64,000 nt of DNA from Lactiplantibacillus pingfangensis (GTDB lineage: Bacteria; Bacillota; Bacilli; Lactobacillales; Lactobacillaceae), in assembly GCF_005404945.1 (NCBI RefSeq), contig NZ_BJDG01000013.1, forward strand, positions 23,629-87,628. The letters run 5' to 3'. Numbering within the stretch: position 1 is the stretch's first letter; the number at the start of each line of letters is the position of its first letter. Both the position numbers and the translations under genes were made by a program. The notes under the pieces are model-generated. The model did no database searches. It was not told the origin of the DNA and was given only the letters and a program-made list of their open reading frames with translations. Of the stretch, positions 1-10,293 are shown piece by piece.

Positions 1-165
1 TTACAGGACGGACGGTCCGGGATAGTTGCGCCTTTCGCAACCATTCCGGGCGAAGTCCGCATGTAATCAGCGACGCCCGGAAGCGATAACGTTAACTTTT
101 TTTCATTGCCAATGTACTAGTACGATCGCATGCTATCAGTGGCAACCGGAAGCGGCAACGTTGCT
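1..165 (+). repeat. Family A structured repeat, truncated copy A1 plus a 3' fragment
   Basis: Bases 1-89 match the 3' half of the four-arm repeat seen at 19612, 24239, 31185 and (reversed) 30805: hairpin P3 (CCGGGATA-GTTGCG / CGCAAC-ATTCCGGG), then the 3' closing arm and the conserved GGAAGCG tail. The left part lies outside the window. Hairpin P4, present in the other full copies, is missing: the sequence passes straight from GGGCGAA to GTCCGCATG. A second 3'-arm fragment with the same GGAAGCG tail lies at about 119-160. Confidence 0.75.
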
Positions 166-190
166 CACTCCCAATATTTTAGTCCAAAAT

Positions 191-234
191 AAAACCGCAA
201 CACCAAGCGTTTAGCCTGATGCTGCGGTTTAGTT
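191..234 (-). terminator. Terminator of the mntH-usp operon
   Basis: Reading leftwards, AAACCGCAGCA pairs with TG(T)TGCGGTTT and is followed by a T-rich tract. It lies about 45 bases past the usp stop codon. Confidence 0.75.
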
Positions 235-279
235 CTTATGAAACTTAATTGGTACCTTCCCGTCCACTAACCTAACCCT

Positions 280-711
280 TTAGCGAATAACGAGTACCGA
301 AATTGGTGAATATTTAGCCATGTACGCGGCTTGACTACCGAAGCGTCGTGCAATGCCCTTTTTGGCAATTGATCCGATAATCAGTAAATCTGGTTGTAAA
401 TGTGGAATGACATCTTTTACGATGGTTTCACCAGGTTCGCCTTCAGCAATAATGCTCTTAACATGTTTTGCGCCGGCATCTTGGGCTTGTTTCTGGTATT
501 TCAAAAGATGCTTTTGAAGCTCATCTCGTTCACCATGCACATAGTCCTTATTTAGAGCCTGATAAACATTCATTTCATCATTTTCCAAAATTGAGACAAT
601 AATTAATTCTGCATCGGTTTGAATCGCTTGCTGAATCGCGTATTCAAATGCCAACATGGCATCTGCTGAATCGTCAACCCCGACTAAAATCCGTTTAAAA
701 GTTGTACTCAT
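280..711 (-). CDS. Universal stress protein, UspA family
   Basis: A 143-residue single-domain Usp, the usual size. The N-terminus (RILVGVDDSADAMLAFEYA) has the beta-strand plus Asp of the nucleotide-binding face. The C-terminus has the phosphate-loop region IIGSIAKKGIARRFGS followed by the SVLVIR strand, so an ATP-binding Usp is likely although the glycine spacing is not canonical. The ATG lies 2 bases past the mntH stop, with a ribosome site (AAGGATGGTGA) inside the end of mntH, so the two are co-transcribed and probably translationally coupled. By family it is a cytoplasmic stress protein; its pairing with a manganese transporter suggests a role in oxidative or metal stress, which is inference. 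Confidence 0.93.
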   Translation of the reverse strand: MSTTFKRILVGVDDSADAMLAFEYAIQQAIQTDAELIIVSILENDEMNVYQALNKDYVHGERDELQKHLLKYQKQAQDAGAKHVKSIIAEGEPGETIVKDVIPHLQPDLLIIGSIAKKGIARRFGSQAAYMAKYSPISVLVIR

Positions 712-713
712 CT

Positions 714-2300
714 TTATTCACCATCCTTGGCTAAGGCAGCTTGTTGGGCAGCGTAACGTTTGTTGCCACGTTGTAAATCATAAACGGTCCAAGCAAGTAA
801 CGCTAAAATAGCCGCAACTAAAACATAAGCAATAATCTTTGAAAGAGTTTGTTCGCCAGCCGATGGATTATCCCCAAAGAATCCTAAAATGGCATCAGGC
901 AAGCCAATCATGTTCAAGACCGTCAAACCGATGACTGATAACCAGCCTAAGCCTTTAATAATAAACGAGTTCTTAAAGCGATTACCCATTTCAACTTTAC
1001 TGTCGGTCATCATCAATAATGGCAACATTGAGAATGGTAAGGCGAAGGCTAAGAAGACTTGCGAATTATTCATCAAATTATTCAAAGCCGTATGCTCATC
1101 AATCGCACTCTTACCACTTGTTAACATGACACAAATTAACACTGGAATAACTGAAATCAACCGGGTCACTAATCGACGTAACCAGAGTGGCATCCGCATG
1201 TGGACGAAACCTTCCATGATCACTTGACCAGTCAAGGTCCCAGTGATGGTCGAGTTTTGACCAGAAGCTAGTAAGGCAATCGCAAACAATGCTGAAAGTA
1301 AGCCAGACTTAGCAACGCCAATCAAAATACCATTACTTAACATTGACGTATTTGATAAAGCTTCATATAGACCGAAGAATGACGGGTCTTTAACCGCACC
1401 ACTCTTGAAAACTGCCACACCCATGATTAAGAGTAAGGCATTGACGACAAAGGCAAATGTCAATTGAATATTTGAATCCCAAGCCGCAAACTTAACCGTC
1501 CGAGCCACATCTTCTTCATCACTGTGGTCGATCTTCCGAGTTTGTGAAATTGCGGAATGTAAATACAAGTTATGTGGCATAACCGTCGCACCAATAATCC
1601 CTAATGACCCGGATAATGGTGTCATTCCGGCTACGCTACGCGATGTCGAGAAGGTTTCAGCCGTTGGGACTAACCCTTTAATCACGCCACCCCAATCAGG
1701 GTTAGAAAGCGCAACTTGATAAACGAATACAAATAGAATGACAAGAATTAAACAAACCACAATAGCTTCAATTTTACGGAAACCAATTTTGGTCAATAAT
1801 AGCAATACTAAAACATCAAAAACAGTAATGAACACCGCAACGACTAACGGAATTCCGAATAATAAATATAACGCGATTGCCGCCCCAATGACTTCCGCAA
1901 TATCGGTTGCCATAATGGCAAATTCAGTCAGGATCCATAAAACAATCCCTAGTGTCTTACTGGTTCTGGCCCGAATCGCTTGCGCCAAATCCATCTGACT
2001 CACGATTCCAAGTTTAGCTGCCATGTATTGCAGCAACATCGCAATCAAACTTGAAATTAAGATGACAGACATTAACATGTACTGATAGTTTTGACCACCA
2101 GTGATTGACGTGGACCAGTTACCTGGATCCATGTAACCAACTGCGACTAACGCACCAGGACCAGAGTAGGCAAATAATGTTTTCCAGAAATTAAGGTTCT
2201 TGGGTACTTCGATTGACCCATTAATTTCTTCCAATGATGGGCCATTCGCATATTGAATTAGCTTATGCTTTTGGCCACTTGTAGCGTTTTCTTTGTTCAA
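714..2300 (-). CDS. mntH: Nramp-family divalent metal (Mn2+)/H+ symporter
   Basis: A 528-residue polytopic membrane protein with the two Nramp signatures: DPGN in TM1 (residues 58-61) and MPHNLYLHS in TM6, which together bind the transported metal. Eleven or twelve hydrophobic segments are visible. The start is a TTG at 2300 preceded by GGGGGAG. It is divergent from a DtxR/MntR-type gene, with a DtxR-like palindrome between them, which supports Mn-dependent repression. L. plantarum accumulates manganese as an antioxidant and carries several mntH paralogues; I cannot say which one this is. The usp gene follows in the same transcript. Confidence 0.95.
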   Translation of the reverse strand: MNKENATSGQKHKLIQYANGPSLEEINGSIEVPKNLNFWKTLFAYSGPGALVAVGYMDPGNWSTSITGGQNYQYMLMSVILISSLIAMLLQYMAAKLGIVSQMDLAQAIRARTSKTLGIVLWILTEFAIMATDIAEVIGAAIALYLLFGIPLVVAVFITVFDVLVLLLLTKIGFRKIEAIVVCLILVILFVFVYQVALSNPDWGGVIKGLVPTAETFSTSRSVAGMTPLSGSLGIIGATVMPHNLYLHSAISQTRKIDHSDEEDVARTVKFAAWDSNIQLTFAFVVNALLLIMGVAVFKSGAVKDPSFFGLYEALSNTSMLSNGILIGVAKSGLLSALFAIALLASGQNSTITGTLTGQVIMEGFVHMRMPLWLRRLVTRLISVIPVLICVMLTSGKSAIDEHTALNNLMNNSQVFLAFALPFSMLPLLMMTDSKVEMGNRFKNSFIIKGLGWLSVIGLTVLNMIGLPDAILGFFGDNPSAGEQTLSKIIAYVLVAAILALLAWTVYDLQRGNKRYAAQQAALAKDGE

Positions 2301-2376
2301 GTAAAACTCCCCCTTTGTTTTGTTTGAATTAATTGAACAGTTGTTATTGTACTATAAATCATATAAAATGGAAATG

Positions 2377-2400
2377 TTTTTTAGGTGTGCCTAGAAAAAA
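2377..2400. promoter_or_regulatory. Candidate MntR/DtxR-type operator between mntH and its divergent regulator
   Basis: A palindrome with arms TTAGG and CCTAG around TGTG, flanked by T6 and A6 runs. The AGG...CCT core resembles DtxR-family operators. It lies just upstream of a plausible leftward mntH promoter (-35 TTTCCA, 17 bases, -10 TACAAT) and 22 bases before the regulator start. Confidence 0.6.
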
Positions 2401-2421
2401 GTTATCTTTGGGGGTTAATGT

Positions 2422-3087
2422 ATGCGTGACAGTTTTAGCAATTATTTGAAAACCATTTATGAAGCAAGTTTTACAAAATCAATCACAACTAACAAGCAAG
2501 TTGCAACCTTGATGGGGGTATTACCGGGGTCTGTAACTGAAGCCGTTAGTAATCTCGTTGCCGCTGGTTTAGTTAATCGGCAAAAATATCATGGCATTTC
2601 TTTGACCGCGACCGGCTATCAAGAAGTCTGCCAGTTGATGTATCGCTATCGCCTCTGTGAAGTTTGGCTAGACCAAACCATTCACTTGCCGTTGCCGGCC
2701 ATTCCAGAACAAGCCTGGTTGATGGCTGCAATTGATAACGCTGCGTTACTACAACAATTAGCGTTCAAGTTAAATCAGCCATCGCGGAGTCCCTTTGGCG
2801 GTAAACTAGTTTTACAAACCTTTGAACAAGCGTCTGAATGGCAATCTTTAGAGACCATTCTAGTTGGGCAAACAATTGTAATTGAGAGTTATTTGGAAAA
2901 TCCCAGCACGATTCGCTACTGCCTACACAGCCAAATTGCGAGCCAACAAGTTTTTAAGTGTATTGGTCAAGCAACCGATATCGAAATGATGACCTTGTTA
3001 GATTCCCAACAACGTGAACTGCTGATTAGTACGGTGGTTGCCCGTCACATTTACGTGTCACTGATTGCCGATCACGACGCTTTTTAA
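2422..3087 (+). CDS. DtxR/MntR-type metal-dependent transcriptional regulator
   Basis: 221 residues. Residues 1-70 align by eye with the MntR/DtxR winged helix: DSFSNYLKTIYE, then a helix-turn-helix (NKQVATLMGVLPGSVTEAVSNLVAAGLV) and wing (YHGISLTATGYQEV), followed by the YRYRLCEVWL helix that begins the dimerisation/metal-binding domain. A C-terminal FeoA/SH3-like segment is plausible but not certain. GGGGG precedes the ATG. The divergent mntH is the expected target: Mn2+-loaded protein would repress uptake. Metal choice is inferred from context. Confidence 0.85.
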   Translation: MRDSFSNYLKTIYEASFTKSITTNKQVATLMGVLPGSVTEAVSNLVAAGLVNRQKYHGISLTATGYQEVCQLMYRYRLCEVWLDQTIHLPLPAIPEQAWLMAAIDNAALLQQLAFKLNQPSRSPFGGKLVLQTFEQASEWQSLETILVGQTIVIESYLENPSTIRYCLHSQIASQQVFKCIGQATDIEMMTLLDSQQRELLISTVVARHIYVSLIADHDAF

Positions 3088-3119
3088 AATTTTACTTACG
3101 TCAAAATCACCGATTGCGT

Positions 3120-3139
3120 TATACTTGATTAGTAATCAA
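3120..3139 (+). promoter_or_regulatory. Palindrome over the -10 region of the DHA2 exporter gene
   Basis: A perfect TTGATTA-G-TAATCAA palindrome (3125-3139) abuts a TATACT -10 box (3120-3125). Small 7-bp-arm palindromes of this type are typical MarR/TetR operators. No convincing -35 is visible. Confidence 0.5.
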
Positions 3140-3194
3140 AAAAATCAAGGTAATTGTTAATCAGATGCTTGTATATCTTTCAAACGGCCGCCGA

Positions 3195-3254
3195 GTTGTT
3201 CTCCGAGGGAAAAGTATCGTTTCAGTCATTGGAACGACCTTTGCCTTGAACAAC
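3195..3254 (+). promoter_or_regulatory. Long hairpin in the 5' leader of the DHA2 exporter gene
   Basis: GTTGTTC (3195-3201) pairs with GAACAAC (3248-3254), and the interior continues pairing (AGG, AAAG and TCGTT with AACGA, CTTT and CCT), giving an almost continuous stem that ends 2 bases before the GGAGG ribosome site. It may modulate translation. A 67-codon frame from 3165 runs through it into the exporter gene but has no ribosome site. Confidence 0.45.
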
Positions 3255-3268
3255 TGGAGGTCTTTTTT

Positions 3269-4666
3269 ATGTCAACTCGTTCAAAGTCAAGTCAATCCGC
3301 AACTAACCTTGCCATTTTTGGTGCAGCTGGACTCGCCTTTTGTGGCGTGCTTGTTGAAACTTCGATGAACGTCACTTTTCCAACCTTAATGCGTCAATTT
3401 CACGCGCCACTAGATACGGTTCAATGGGTTACTACCGCCTATTTACTGGCAGTCGCCGCAACGATGGTCATTGCGGCCTTCACTCAGCGTCGTTTTCAGT
3501 GGCGGACAATTATTAATGTGGGTGGGACTGGCTTTGTCCTTGGTGGCTTACTTTGCGCCACCGCACCAAATTTAGGGATCCTGCTCACCGGTCGCATTAT
3601 CCAAGCAATTGGTACCGGCTTTTCATTGCCACTAGTTTTTGCTCAGATCATGACGCAAATTCCATTTGAGCAACAAGGCAAATATACCGGTACCGCCGGC
3701 ATGTTAATTGCCTTAGCACCATCGCTTGGGCCAACCTATGGCGGTCTAGTCACGCAGCTGCTTTCCTGGCGCCTGATTTTCTGGATTACCTTACCAATTG
3801 GTCTGATTGCTTGGCTAGTCACGGCGAAACATATTCATCACCCGCACAAACCAGTAGCAATCGCTTTTCCTTGGGGACAATTTTTGTTAATCGTAGCCGC
3901 GTTAAGTTTAATGACCTTAGGCTTTAACAACGCTGGGACTAAGGGATTCTCAGCAGTGAATTGTTGGTTACCCTTGTTACTAGCAGGCATAGCACTCATT
4001 AGTTTTCTCATGAGTGCGGCTAAAAGTTCCCAGCCACTCATTAATATTTCAATTTTCAAAAATGGCGCTTTTAATCAGGCACTGGCAATCTATTTTTTAA
4101 TTCAATTTATCCAAATTGGCTTAGCCTTCTTATTACCAAACTTTACCCAGTTGGCACTTGGCAAAAACGCCTTAATCTCAGGCCTGATGCTGTTAGCCGG
4201 TAGCTTAACCTCGGCCGTCTTATCGCCATTCACGGGGAAGTTTATGGATCGGGTGGGTATCGTCGTGCCATTAAGACTTGGCACTGGCTTCTTGCTATTA
4301 GCGACGTTATCGTTTGCGTTACTTGCTAAACAACTATCCATTCCAATTATCATTGGCTTATATCTCGTTTATCAAATTGGGTTCAGCCTGATGTTCAACA
4401 ATACGCTGGCATATGGCCTGCAGCAATTGTCACCCGCCCGACTTGGTGACGGCAATGCGGCTTTCAATACCTTACAACAATATTCTGGTTCACTCGGAAC
4501 AGCGCTCATGGCCGCGTTACTTGCAACCGGGGCAAAACTACTGCCACAGGCTGCCACGGTTACGCAGACCACTTTGGGCACGCAATTGGCACTCTGGCTA
4601 TGTTTTGGTCTCATCTGCTTAGTCACACTGATTGCTTGGCTGATCAAGCCTGAAAAACAAAATTAA
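3269..4666 (+). CDS. DHA2-family (14-TMS) drug:H+ antiporter
   Basis: 465 residues, mostly hydrophobic. An early TM2 loop region is followed by the antiporter motif C in TM5 (LIALAPSLGPTYGGL, GPxxGG form), the signature of proton-driven exporters such as QacA and EmrB. The start is fixed by GGAGG 7 bases before the ATG. The substrate cannot be read from sequence. It is preceded by a palindromic operator and a leader hairpin and closed by its own terminator, so it is a monocistronic, probably inducible efflux unit. The adjacent DtxR-like gene is a poor candidate regulator for it. Confidence 0.9.
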   Translation: MSTRSKSSQSATNLAIFGAAGLAFCGVLVETSMNVTFPTLMRQFHAPLDTVQWVTTAYLLAVAATMVIAAFTQRRFQWRTIINVGGTGFVLGGLLCATAPNLGILLTGRIIQAIGTGFSLPLVFAQIMTQIPFEQQGKYTGTAGMLIALAPSLGPTYGGLVTQLLSWRLIFWITLPIGLIAWLVTAKHIHHPHKPVAIAFPWGQFLLIVAALSLMTLGFNNAGTKGFSAVNCWLPLLLAGIALISFLMSAAKSSQPLINISIFKNGAFNQALAIYFLIQFIQIGLAFLLPNFTQLALGKNALISGLMLLAGSLTSAVLSPFTGKFMDRVGIVVPLRLGTGFLLLATLSFALLAKQLSIPIIIGLYLVYQIGFSLMFNNTLAYGLQQLSPARLGDGNAAFNTLQQYSGSLGTALMAALLATGAKLLPQAATVTQTTLGTQLALWLCFGLICLVTLIAWLIKPEKQN

Positions 4667-4668
4667 TC

Positions 4669-4723
4669 AAAAAAGGTTGCTTGGTGGACTGGTTTTAACC
4701 AGTCATACCAAGCAACCTTTTTA
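4669..4723. terminator. Bidirectional terminator
   Basis: AAAAAGGTTGCTTGGT and ACCAAGCAACCTTTTT form the outer stem, ACTGGTT/AACCAGT the inner one. It separates two convergent genes. Confidence 0.92.
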
Positions 4724-4736
4724 GTTACCGCGTTAT

Positions 4737-4946
4737 TTATTTACCGTGTTGTTCGTCTTGATCCTTTTTCCAACTATTGGGACTCCAAAGTTGGCCTTCC
4801 ATCGACCCACGCAAACTTTCAATTTCAGCTTGTTGGTCTGCGATCACCTTCATAATGCCAGTGAGTATCGCGTCATTATCATCATTTTTTAACTTTTTCA
4901 GCTCAGTAATCGCCCACGCTGATTGATCTTGTTCGCTCATCATCAA
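4737..4946 (-). CDS. Small acidic helical protein of unknown function
   Basis: 69 residues with no recognised domain. It starts with a run of Met (MMMSEQDQ); AAAGGAG 6 bases upstream of the first ATG supports that start. The sequence is predicted helical, rich in Asp/Glu/Lys/Gln, with a possible short coiled segment (residues 38-50, IADQQAEIESLRG). There is no signal peptide or Cys. It lies immediately downstream of the spx-like gene on the same strand (91-base gap), so it may share its transcript. Confidence 0.7.
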   Translation of the reverse strand: MMMSEQDQSAWAITELKKLKNDDNDAILTGIMKVIADQQAEIESLRGSMEGQLWSPNSWKKDQDEQHGK

Positions 4947-5037
4947 AAACTCCTTTAAGTTAATCCAATCGTCTTAGTGCCTAACTTCACAGTGATAAAA
5001 AAGGACCCCAGCACTAACCGGGATCCCACGACGCGCA

Positions 5038-5460
5038 TTAACCAACTGCTTGTTGGTCGTCATCGTATAGTTTTTGTTGAATTTGACGTAGTTCTGACTT
5101 ACGCACTGAACGTGGCAAAAATGCCCGAATGTCTTCTTCATTGTACCCGATTTGTAAACGGCGACCATCATAAATGATTGGCCGTTTTAAAAGTTGTGGT
5201 TTTTCAACGAGCAAATCTAATAACTGGTTAAAACCGAGATCTGACAAGTCGATGTGCAATGCCTTGAAGGCTTTAGAACGCGTTGAAACAATGTCCTCGA
5301 AGCCATTTTCTGTTAGCCGGAGGATTTGTTTCAATTCATCGCGATCTAGAGGGTTCGCAATAATGTCGCGTTCATTGAAAGCAATGTTGTTAGCAACCAA
5401 CCATGCGCGTGCACTACGGCTTGACTTGCTAGATGTTGAATAATATAAATTTACTGTCAC
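5038..5460 (-). CDS. spx: Spx/ArsC-family RNA polymerase-binding regulator lacking the CXXC switch
   Basis: 140 residues, colinear with Spx: thioredoxin-like fold, the RPI(I) motif, ISTRS-like IVSTRSKAF and the polymerase-binding GYNEEDIRAFLPR. Spx proteins bind the alpha C-terminal domain of RNA polymerase and redirect transcription under thiol stress. The N-terminal redox site CxxC is replaced by Ser at both positions (S11 and S14 of YYSTSSKSSR), and the protein contains no Cys. It should therefore not sense disulphide stress itself. L. plantarum carries several spx paralogues. The start is preceded by AGGAGGAATTC. Confidence 0.9.
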   Translation of the reverse strand: MTVNLYYSTSSKSSRSARAWLVANNIAFNERDIIANPLDRDELKQILRLTENGFEDIVSTRSKAFKALHIDLSDLGFNQLLDLLVEKPQLLKRPIIYDGRRLQIGYNEEDIRAFLPRSVRKSELRQIQQKLYDDDQQAVG

Positions 5461-5507
5461 GATGAATTCCTCCTAAGTTTGCAGTAAGCAGTTTTATTAC
5501 TTACTTT

Positions 5508-5535
5508 TATATAGTAAGTATACGTTGTTAGTCAA
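5508..5535 (-). promoter_or_regulatory. Promoter of the spx-like gene
   Basis: Reading leftwards: -35 TTGACT, 16 bases, -10 TATATA. The -10 lies inside an inverted repeat (CTTACT/AGTAAG) that could be an operator. Confidence 0.6.
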
Positions 5536-5619
5536 GAATAGTCAAGGTTTGTCAGACAATTTTTTATGATGATTGTGTGACTTAAGTTTGAATAAATTCA
5601 AAACTAAACGACTGGCGAC

Positions 5620-5650
5620 AAAAGCGGTATCTCAGTGACGAGATACCGCT
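5620..5650 (-). terminator. Terminator after tRNA-Asn
   Basis: AGCGGTATCTC and GAGATACCGCT form a perfect 11-bp stem with a 6-base loop, followed leftwards by TTTTGTC. Confidence 0.8.
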
Positions 5651-5671
5651 CAAACCGCTTTGACTCACTAA

Positions 5672-5743
5672 CTGCCCAGGCTGGGATCGAACCAGCGACC
5701 TCTTGATTAACAGTCAATTATTCTACCGCTGAACTACTGGGCA
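5672..5743 (-). tRNA. tRNA-Asn (anticodon GTT)
   Basis: A 72-base cloverleaf read on the minus strand: acceptor TGCCCAG/CTGGGCA with discriminator G, D-arm GTTC-AGCGGTA-GAAT, anticodon loop CTGTTAA (GTT), T-arm GCTGG-TTCGATC-CCAGC. The outermost anticodon-stem pair is A-G. CCA is not encoded. Confidence 0.95.
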
Positions 5744-5842
5744 ATTTTGCTACTCAATAGTTATAACACAGGCACCAAGTAGAAATCAATCATTTTTCTA
5801 ATTTATTTTTAATTTGTTCACAGAGATTACTAATCTATAATC

Positions 5843-6625
5843 CTAGAGTGGGTATAGGCCGAAGCAAGACATCACTGTAAAATCATCTTTATTAATCACT
5901 TTCTGAATCGTGCTTCTAATGTCATACTCACTTAAGCTTGACCGTAAATCAAAGTAATAATCACCCTTGTCATTGTGGACAGAAAGCAACCATTTGCCCA
6001 ATTCGTCAAACTGCTCGGTATCCGGCTCGCCCTGCTGATGGCGAAACATAACGTGAAAAGTGGGTTTCCAAGTACCCTCATCATTACCAGTCAGTTGCAC
6101 CAACGCACGTACTTTTCGATGTAACCGTATCGCCGCGATAATGCTAGCAGTGACTAATAAACTAATAACCACCGTCAGGATCGCAAGACTGCTTAAAAAA
6201 ATCGTGGCTGGAATCATCACGCGGGTTTGATTGGCGAGGACAATGGCCAGGCTTAACATCAACCAAAACCCAACCACCGCGCCATTGACACAATTCAAGG
6301 CATAATCTCTAGCTTGGCGAGTGACCTTTAAGCGATAATTATTGTCCGATTTCACAATCCGATCCTTGGCTGTCACTAGTGAATAGGCGACCGCAAATTT
6401 GTTGTGTTTAAACCGGTAACTCGCTAACGGGTGAAAGGACTCGGACATGGCCGTCAACGTCTCCGCTGGCAAATATTCTGATAGAACCCGGCCTGACTGG
6501 TTGCTAGCTTTGAATTGATAACGGCAACCGTCAATTTGAGTCAGCTGCAGTCCATTTTGGGCTTGCTGATTTAACCAGTGGCTTTCCGCTGCAGAACCTT
6601 TTAAAAAGAAACGTGTTTTTTGCAT
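5843..6625 (-). CDS. DUF2812-like membrane protein
   Basis: 260 residues from the preferred start. The first part resembles DUF2812 proteins (KTRFFLKGSAAESHWLNQQAQNGLQL...YRFK, the 'ExxWLnelaekGw.L' pattern), followed by two central transmembrane segments (about residues 115-170) and a soluble C-terminal part. The internal ATG at 6625 is chosen because GGAGG sits 8 bases upstream; the longer frame starts at 6640 with no ribosome site. In other Firmicutes such proteins often accompany PadR regulators, but none is adjacent here. Function unknown. Confidence 0.75.
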   Translation of the reverse strand: MQKTRFFLKGSAAESHWLNQQAQNGLQLTQIDGCRYQFKASNQSGRVLSEYLPAETLTAMSESFHPLASYRFKHNKFAVAYSLVTAKDRIVKSDNNYRLKVTRQARDYALNCVNGAVVGFWLMLSLAIVLANQTRVMIPATIFLSSLAILTVVISLLVTASIIAAIRLHRKVRALVQLTGNDEGTWKPTFHVMFRHQQGEPDTEQFDELGKWLLSVHNDKGDYYFDLRSSLSEYDIRSTIQKVINKDDFTVMSCFGLYPL

Positions 6626-8456
<1,831 letters not shown>

Positions 8457-8457
8457 T

Positions 8458-8508
8458 AAAAACAGTAGTCAACACTTGAGCAATTTCAAGCGCTGACTAC
8501 TGTTTTTA
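8458..8508. terminator. Bidirectional terminator after glpK
   Basis: ACAGTAGTCA (8462-8471) pairs with TGACTACTGT (8494-8503), with A and T runs on the two sides. It overlaps the stop codon of the convergent gene. Confidence 0.9.
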
Positions 8509-9054
8509 TTTGGCCGGTTTTGGTGCAAACCAAACTAAAATATTGACCAACAATCCTAAAAATAAGAATGGTGGGTAGAAAAACGTCACAACTAACGTAA
8601 TCGTATTGATCACAAACGATAATCGTTCCGACTGCAATAAGTTGCCCATATCCGTAATGTGATTCAATTTCACGACCTGGCGACGTAACAAAGCGGTGAC
8701 GATATTATATAACACCATGTTCAGGACATATAGCACCCCAGCCACTCTTGAAAAGATGTCCGTCCCAAACCATGCAGTCGTCGCCGGCAACAATGACGCA
8801 AAGAATAATAATAAAATATTCAACCAAATCGTCTGGTTGTTAATGACTTTGACCTCACTGAACATGTAATGGTGATTAACCCACATGGTCGCAATAAAAA
8901 TAAATGTTAACACATACGCACCAAATTGTGGTGCCATCGCAATGAGGGCCTGCCATGAATGGTTATCATTCGGCAAATGAATTTCTAAAACCAAGATTGT
9001 CAAAATAATAGCGATGACAGCATCCGTAAATGCCTCAAACCGTTCCTTTTTCAT
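8506..9054 (-). CDS. TMEM175-family potassium channel-like membrane protein (DUF1211)
   Basis: 182 residues, about six transmembrane helices as expected for one bacterial TMEM175 unit. The N-terminal signature RFEAFTDAVIAIILTILVLEI matches the family's RxxxFSD(G/A)VxAIxxTLLVLEI, with Thr for the usual Ser. Family members conduct K+ as tetramers. AGGGGA precedes the ATG. It lies 4 bases downstream of the flavin reductase gene on the same strand and is probably co-transcribed. Confidence 0.88.
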   Translation of the reverse strand: MKKERFEAFTDAVIAIILTILVLEIHLPNDNHSWQALIAMAPQFGAYVLTFIFIATMWVNHHYMFSEVKVINNQTIWLNILLLFFASLLPATTAWFGTDIFSRVAGVLYVLNMVLYNIVTALLRRQVVKLNHITDMGNLLQSERLSFVINTITLVVTFFYPPFLFLGLLVNILVWFAPKPAK

Positions 9055-9058
9055 GCAA

Positions 9059-9811
9059 TTAATCCCCTATTTCTGGTAAAAATCCCTGTCGGCGAGCAAT
9101 CGTCAAAAAGTCCCGCCGCTTGGCAGCGGTTCCCAAGGCTTCACGGGTCATATCCGCTAAATGTTCATCGCGGGCCTGACTGCCACGTTGTTGATAGTAA
9201 GTATGCAGCCGCGCATCAAATTTAGTTAGTTCAGTTTGATAAGTAATTGGTTCAGCATAATGATCTTTAAATAGGACTGCCTCTAAGCCTAAACGTGGCT
9301 TGGACTCCGGTTGTGTGGCGGGGTAGCCAATCTGCAACCCGAACACCGGTAAGGTTAAAGCGGGTAATTTTAGCAAGTCAATCACCGCCTGAGTATCATT
9401 GTTGATTGAGCCTAAAACTACGCTACCTAAGCCTAGACTTTCAGTGACCATTACCATGGCTTCCGTCATTAAGGTAGCATCTTCCACACTGCCCATAAAC
9501 CGATCCAATTCCGTTAGGGCACGTTTGGCAGTCGGGGTTGCCGCTAATTCAGCATTACGGTGCTGATCGGCCAACACAACTAGTAACCGTCCTTGGGTCG
9601 CCACCGCAGACCGCGTCGTAATCTTAGCAAGTGCCTCACGAGTTGCTGGCACGGTCACTTCAATCAAACTATACGCCTGTAAATATTGACTCGTTGGTGC
9701 ATGTTGCGCCGTCGTAATGATTTTAGCTAAGATTGCGTCCGATACCGGCGCTGTCGTAAAATTTCGGTGCGTTCGGTGCGCCATTAAAATGTCACTCACT
9801 GAAGCTGTCAT
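9059..9811 (-). CDS. NfrA-type NAD(P)H-dependent flavin/nitro reductase
   Basis: 250 residues, the size of NfrA/Frp nitroreductases. N-terminal HRTHRNFTTAPVSDAILAKII and the FMN-binding APTSQYLQAYSLI are typical; MVTESLGLGSVVLGSI and FGLQIGYP mark the core fold; the C-terminal helix (EALGTAAKRRDFLTIARRQGFL) matches the family tail. A cytosolic FMN enzyme reducing flavins, quinones or nitro compounds; the physiological substrate is unknown. It is the first gene of a two-gene transcript with the TMEM175-like gene. Confidence 0.9.
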   Translation of the reverse strand: MTASVSDILMAHRTHRNFTTAPVSDAILAKIITTAQHAPTSQYLQAYSLIEVTVPATREALAKITTRSAVATQGRLLVVLADQHRNAELAATPTAKRALTELDRFMGSVEDATLMTEAMVMVTESLGLGSVVLGSINNDTQAVIDLLKLPALTLPVFGLQIGYPATQPESKPRLGLEAVLFKDHYAEPITYQTELTKFDARLHTYYQQRGSQARDEHLADMTREALGTAAKRRDFLTIARRQGFLPEIGD

Positions 9812-9902
9812 AACTTAATCCGTCCTATTCTTGAATAAATTAGCCACTCTTGGCATAACAATCAATCTTGATTTACCATACCACGTTCATCAAATCAGCA
9901 CA

Positions 9903-9932
9903 TAAAAAAAGCACCAGTTCTAACTGATGCCA
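9903..9932 (-). terminator. Terminator
   Basis: Leftward hairpin GCATCAGTT/AACTGGTGC followed by seven T, just after the stop at 9939. Confidence 0.85.
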
Positions 9933-9938
9933 ATTGTT

Positions 9939-10247
9939 TTAACCAATATGGTTTTCCTTTAAAATCATGTCTACTTCTGCTTGCATGTCTTCGGTCTTAG
10001 TCCATTCTTCCCAATGATCCATCGACTCGTCTGGAATCTCAAAATTTTCATTGATATAGGCCTGATATTTTTCAACATGGGTTGAGTGCGGGATGTTCAA
10101 TTGTAAAATTCGAACCTGCTTAATAAACCCACGTTCAGCAGCCAGCTCGGCACGACCGTTCATGACCATGTTGCCGATTTCCATATAAGTTGTGCCATCG
10201 TTACGCGTAATTTCCTGAATCAAATCCAAGACTTCATGATTTTTCAA
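9939..10247 (-). CDS. Small protein of unknown function
   Basis: 102 residues, not recognised. It is acidic, helical and soluble, with several Met and Trp (MDHWEEWTKTEDMQAEVDMILKENHIG at the end) and no Cys or membrane segment. The start is TTG at 10247 with GAGGGA 6 bases upstream; no ATG is usable nearby. It has its own terminator and is separated from neighbours by the family B repeat upstream. Confidence 0.75.
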   Translation of the reverse strand: MKNHEVLDLIQEITRNDGTTYMEIGNMVMNGRAELAAERGFIKQVRILQLNIPHSTHVEKYQAYINENFEIPDESMDHWEEWTKTEDMQAEVDMILKENHIG

Positions 10248-10293
10248 AACAAATCCCTCACTTCATTTTTAGTATAGCTGGGGATACGGCGAG

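Noticed and set aside
3165..3368. 67-codon frame overlapping the DHA2 exporter start
   Set aside because: No ribosome site, overlaps the real gene out of frame, and the region is explained by a leader hairpin.
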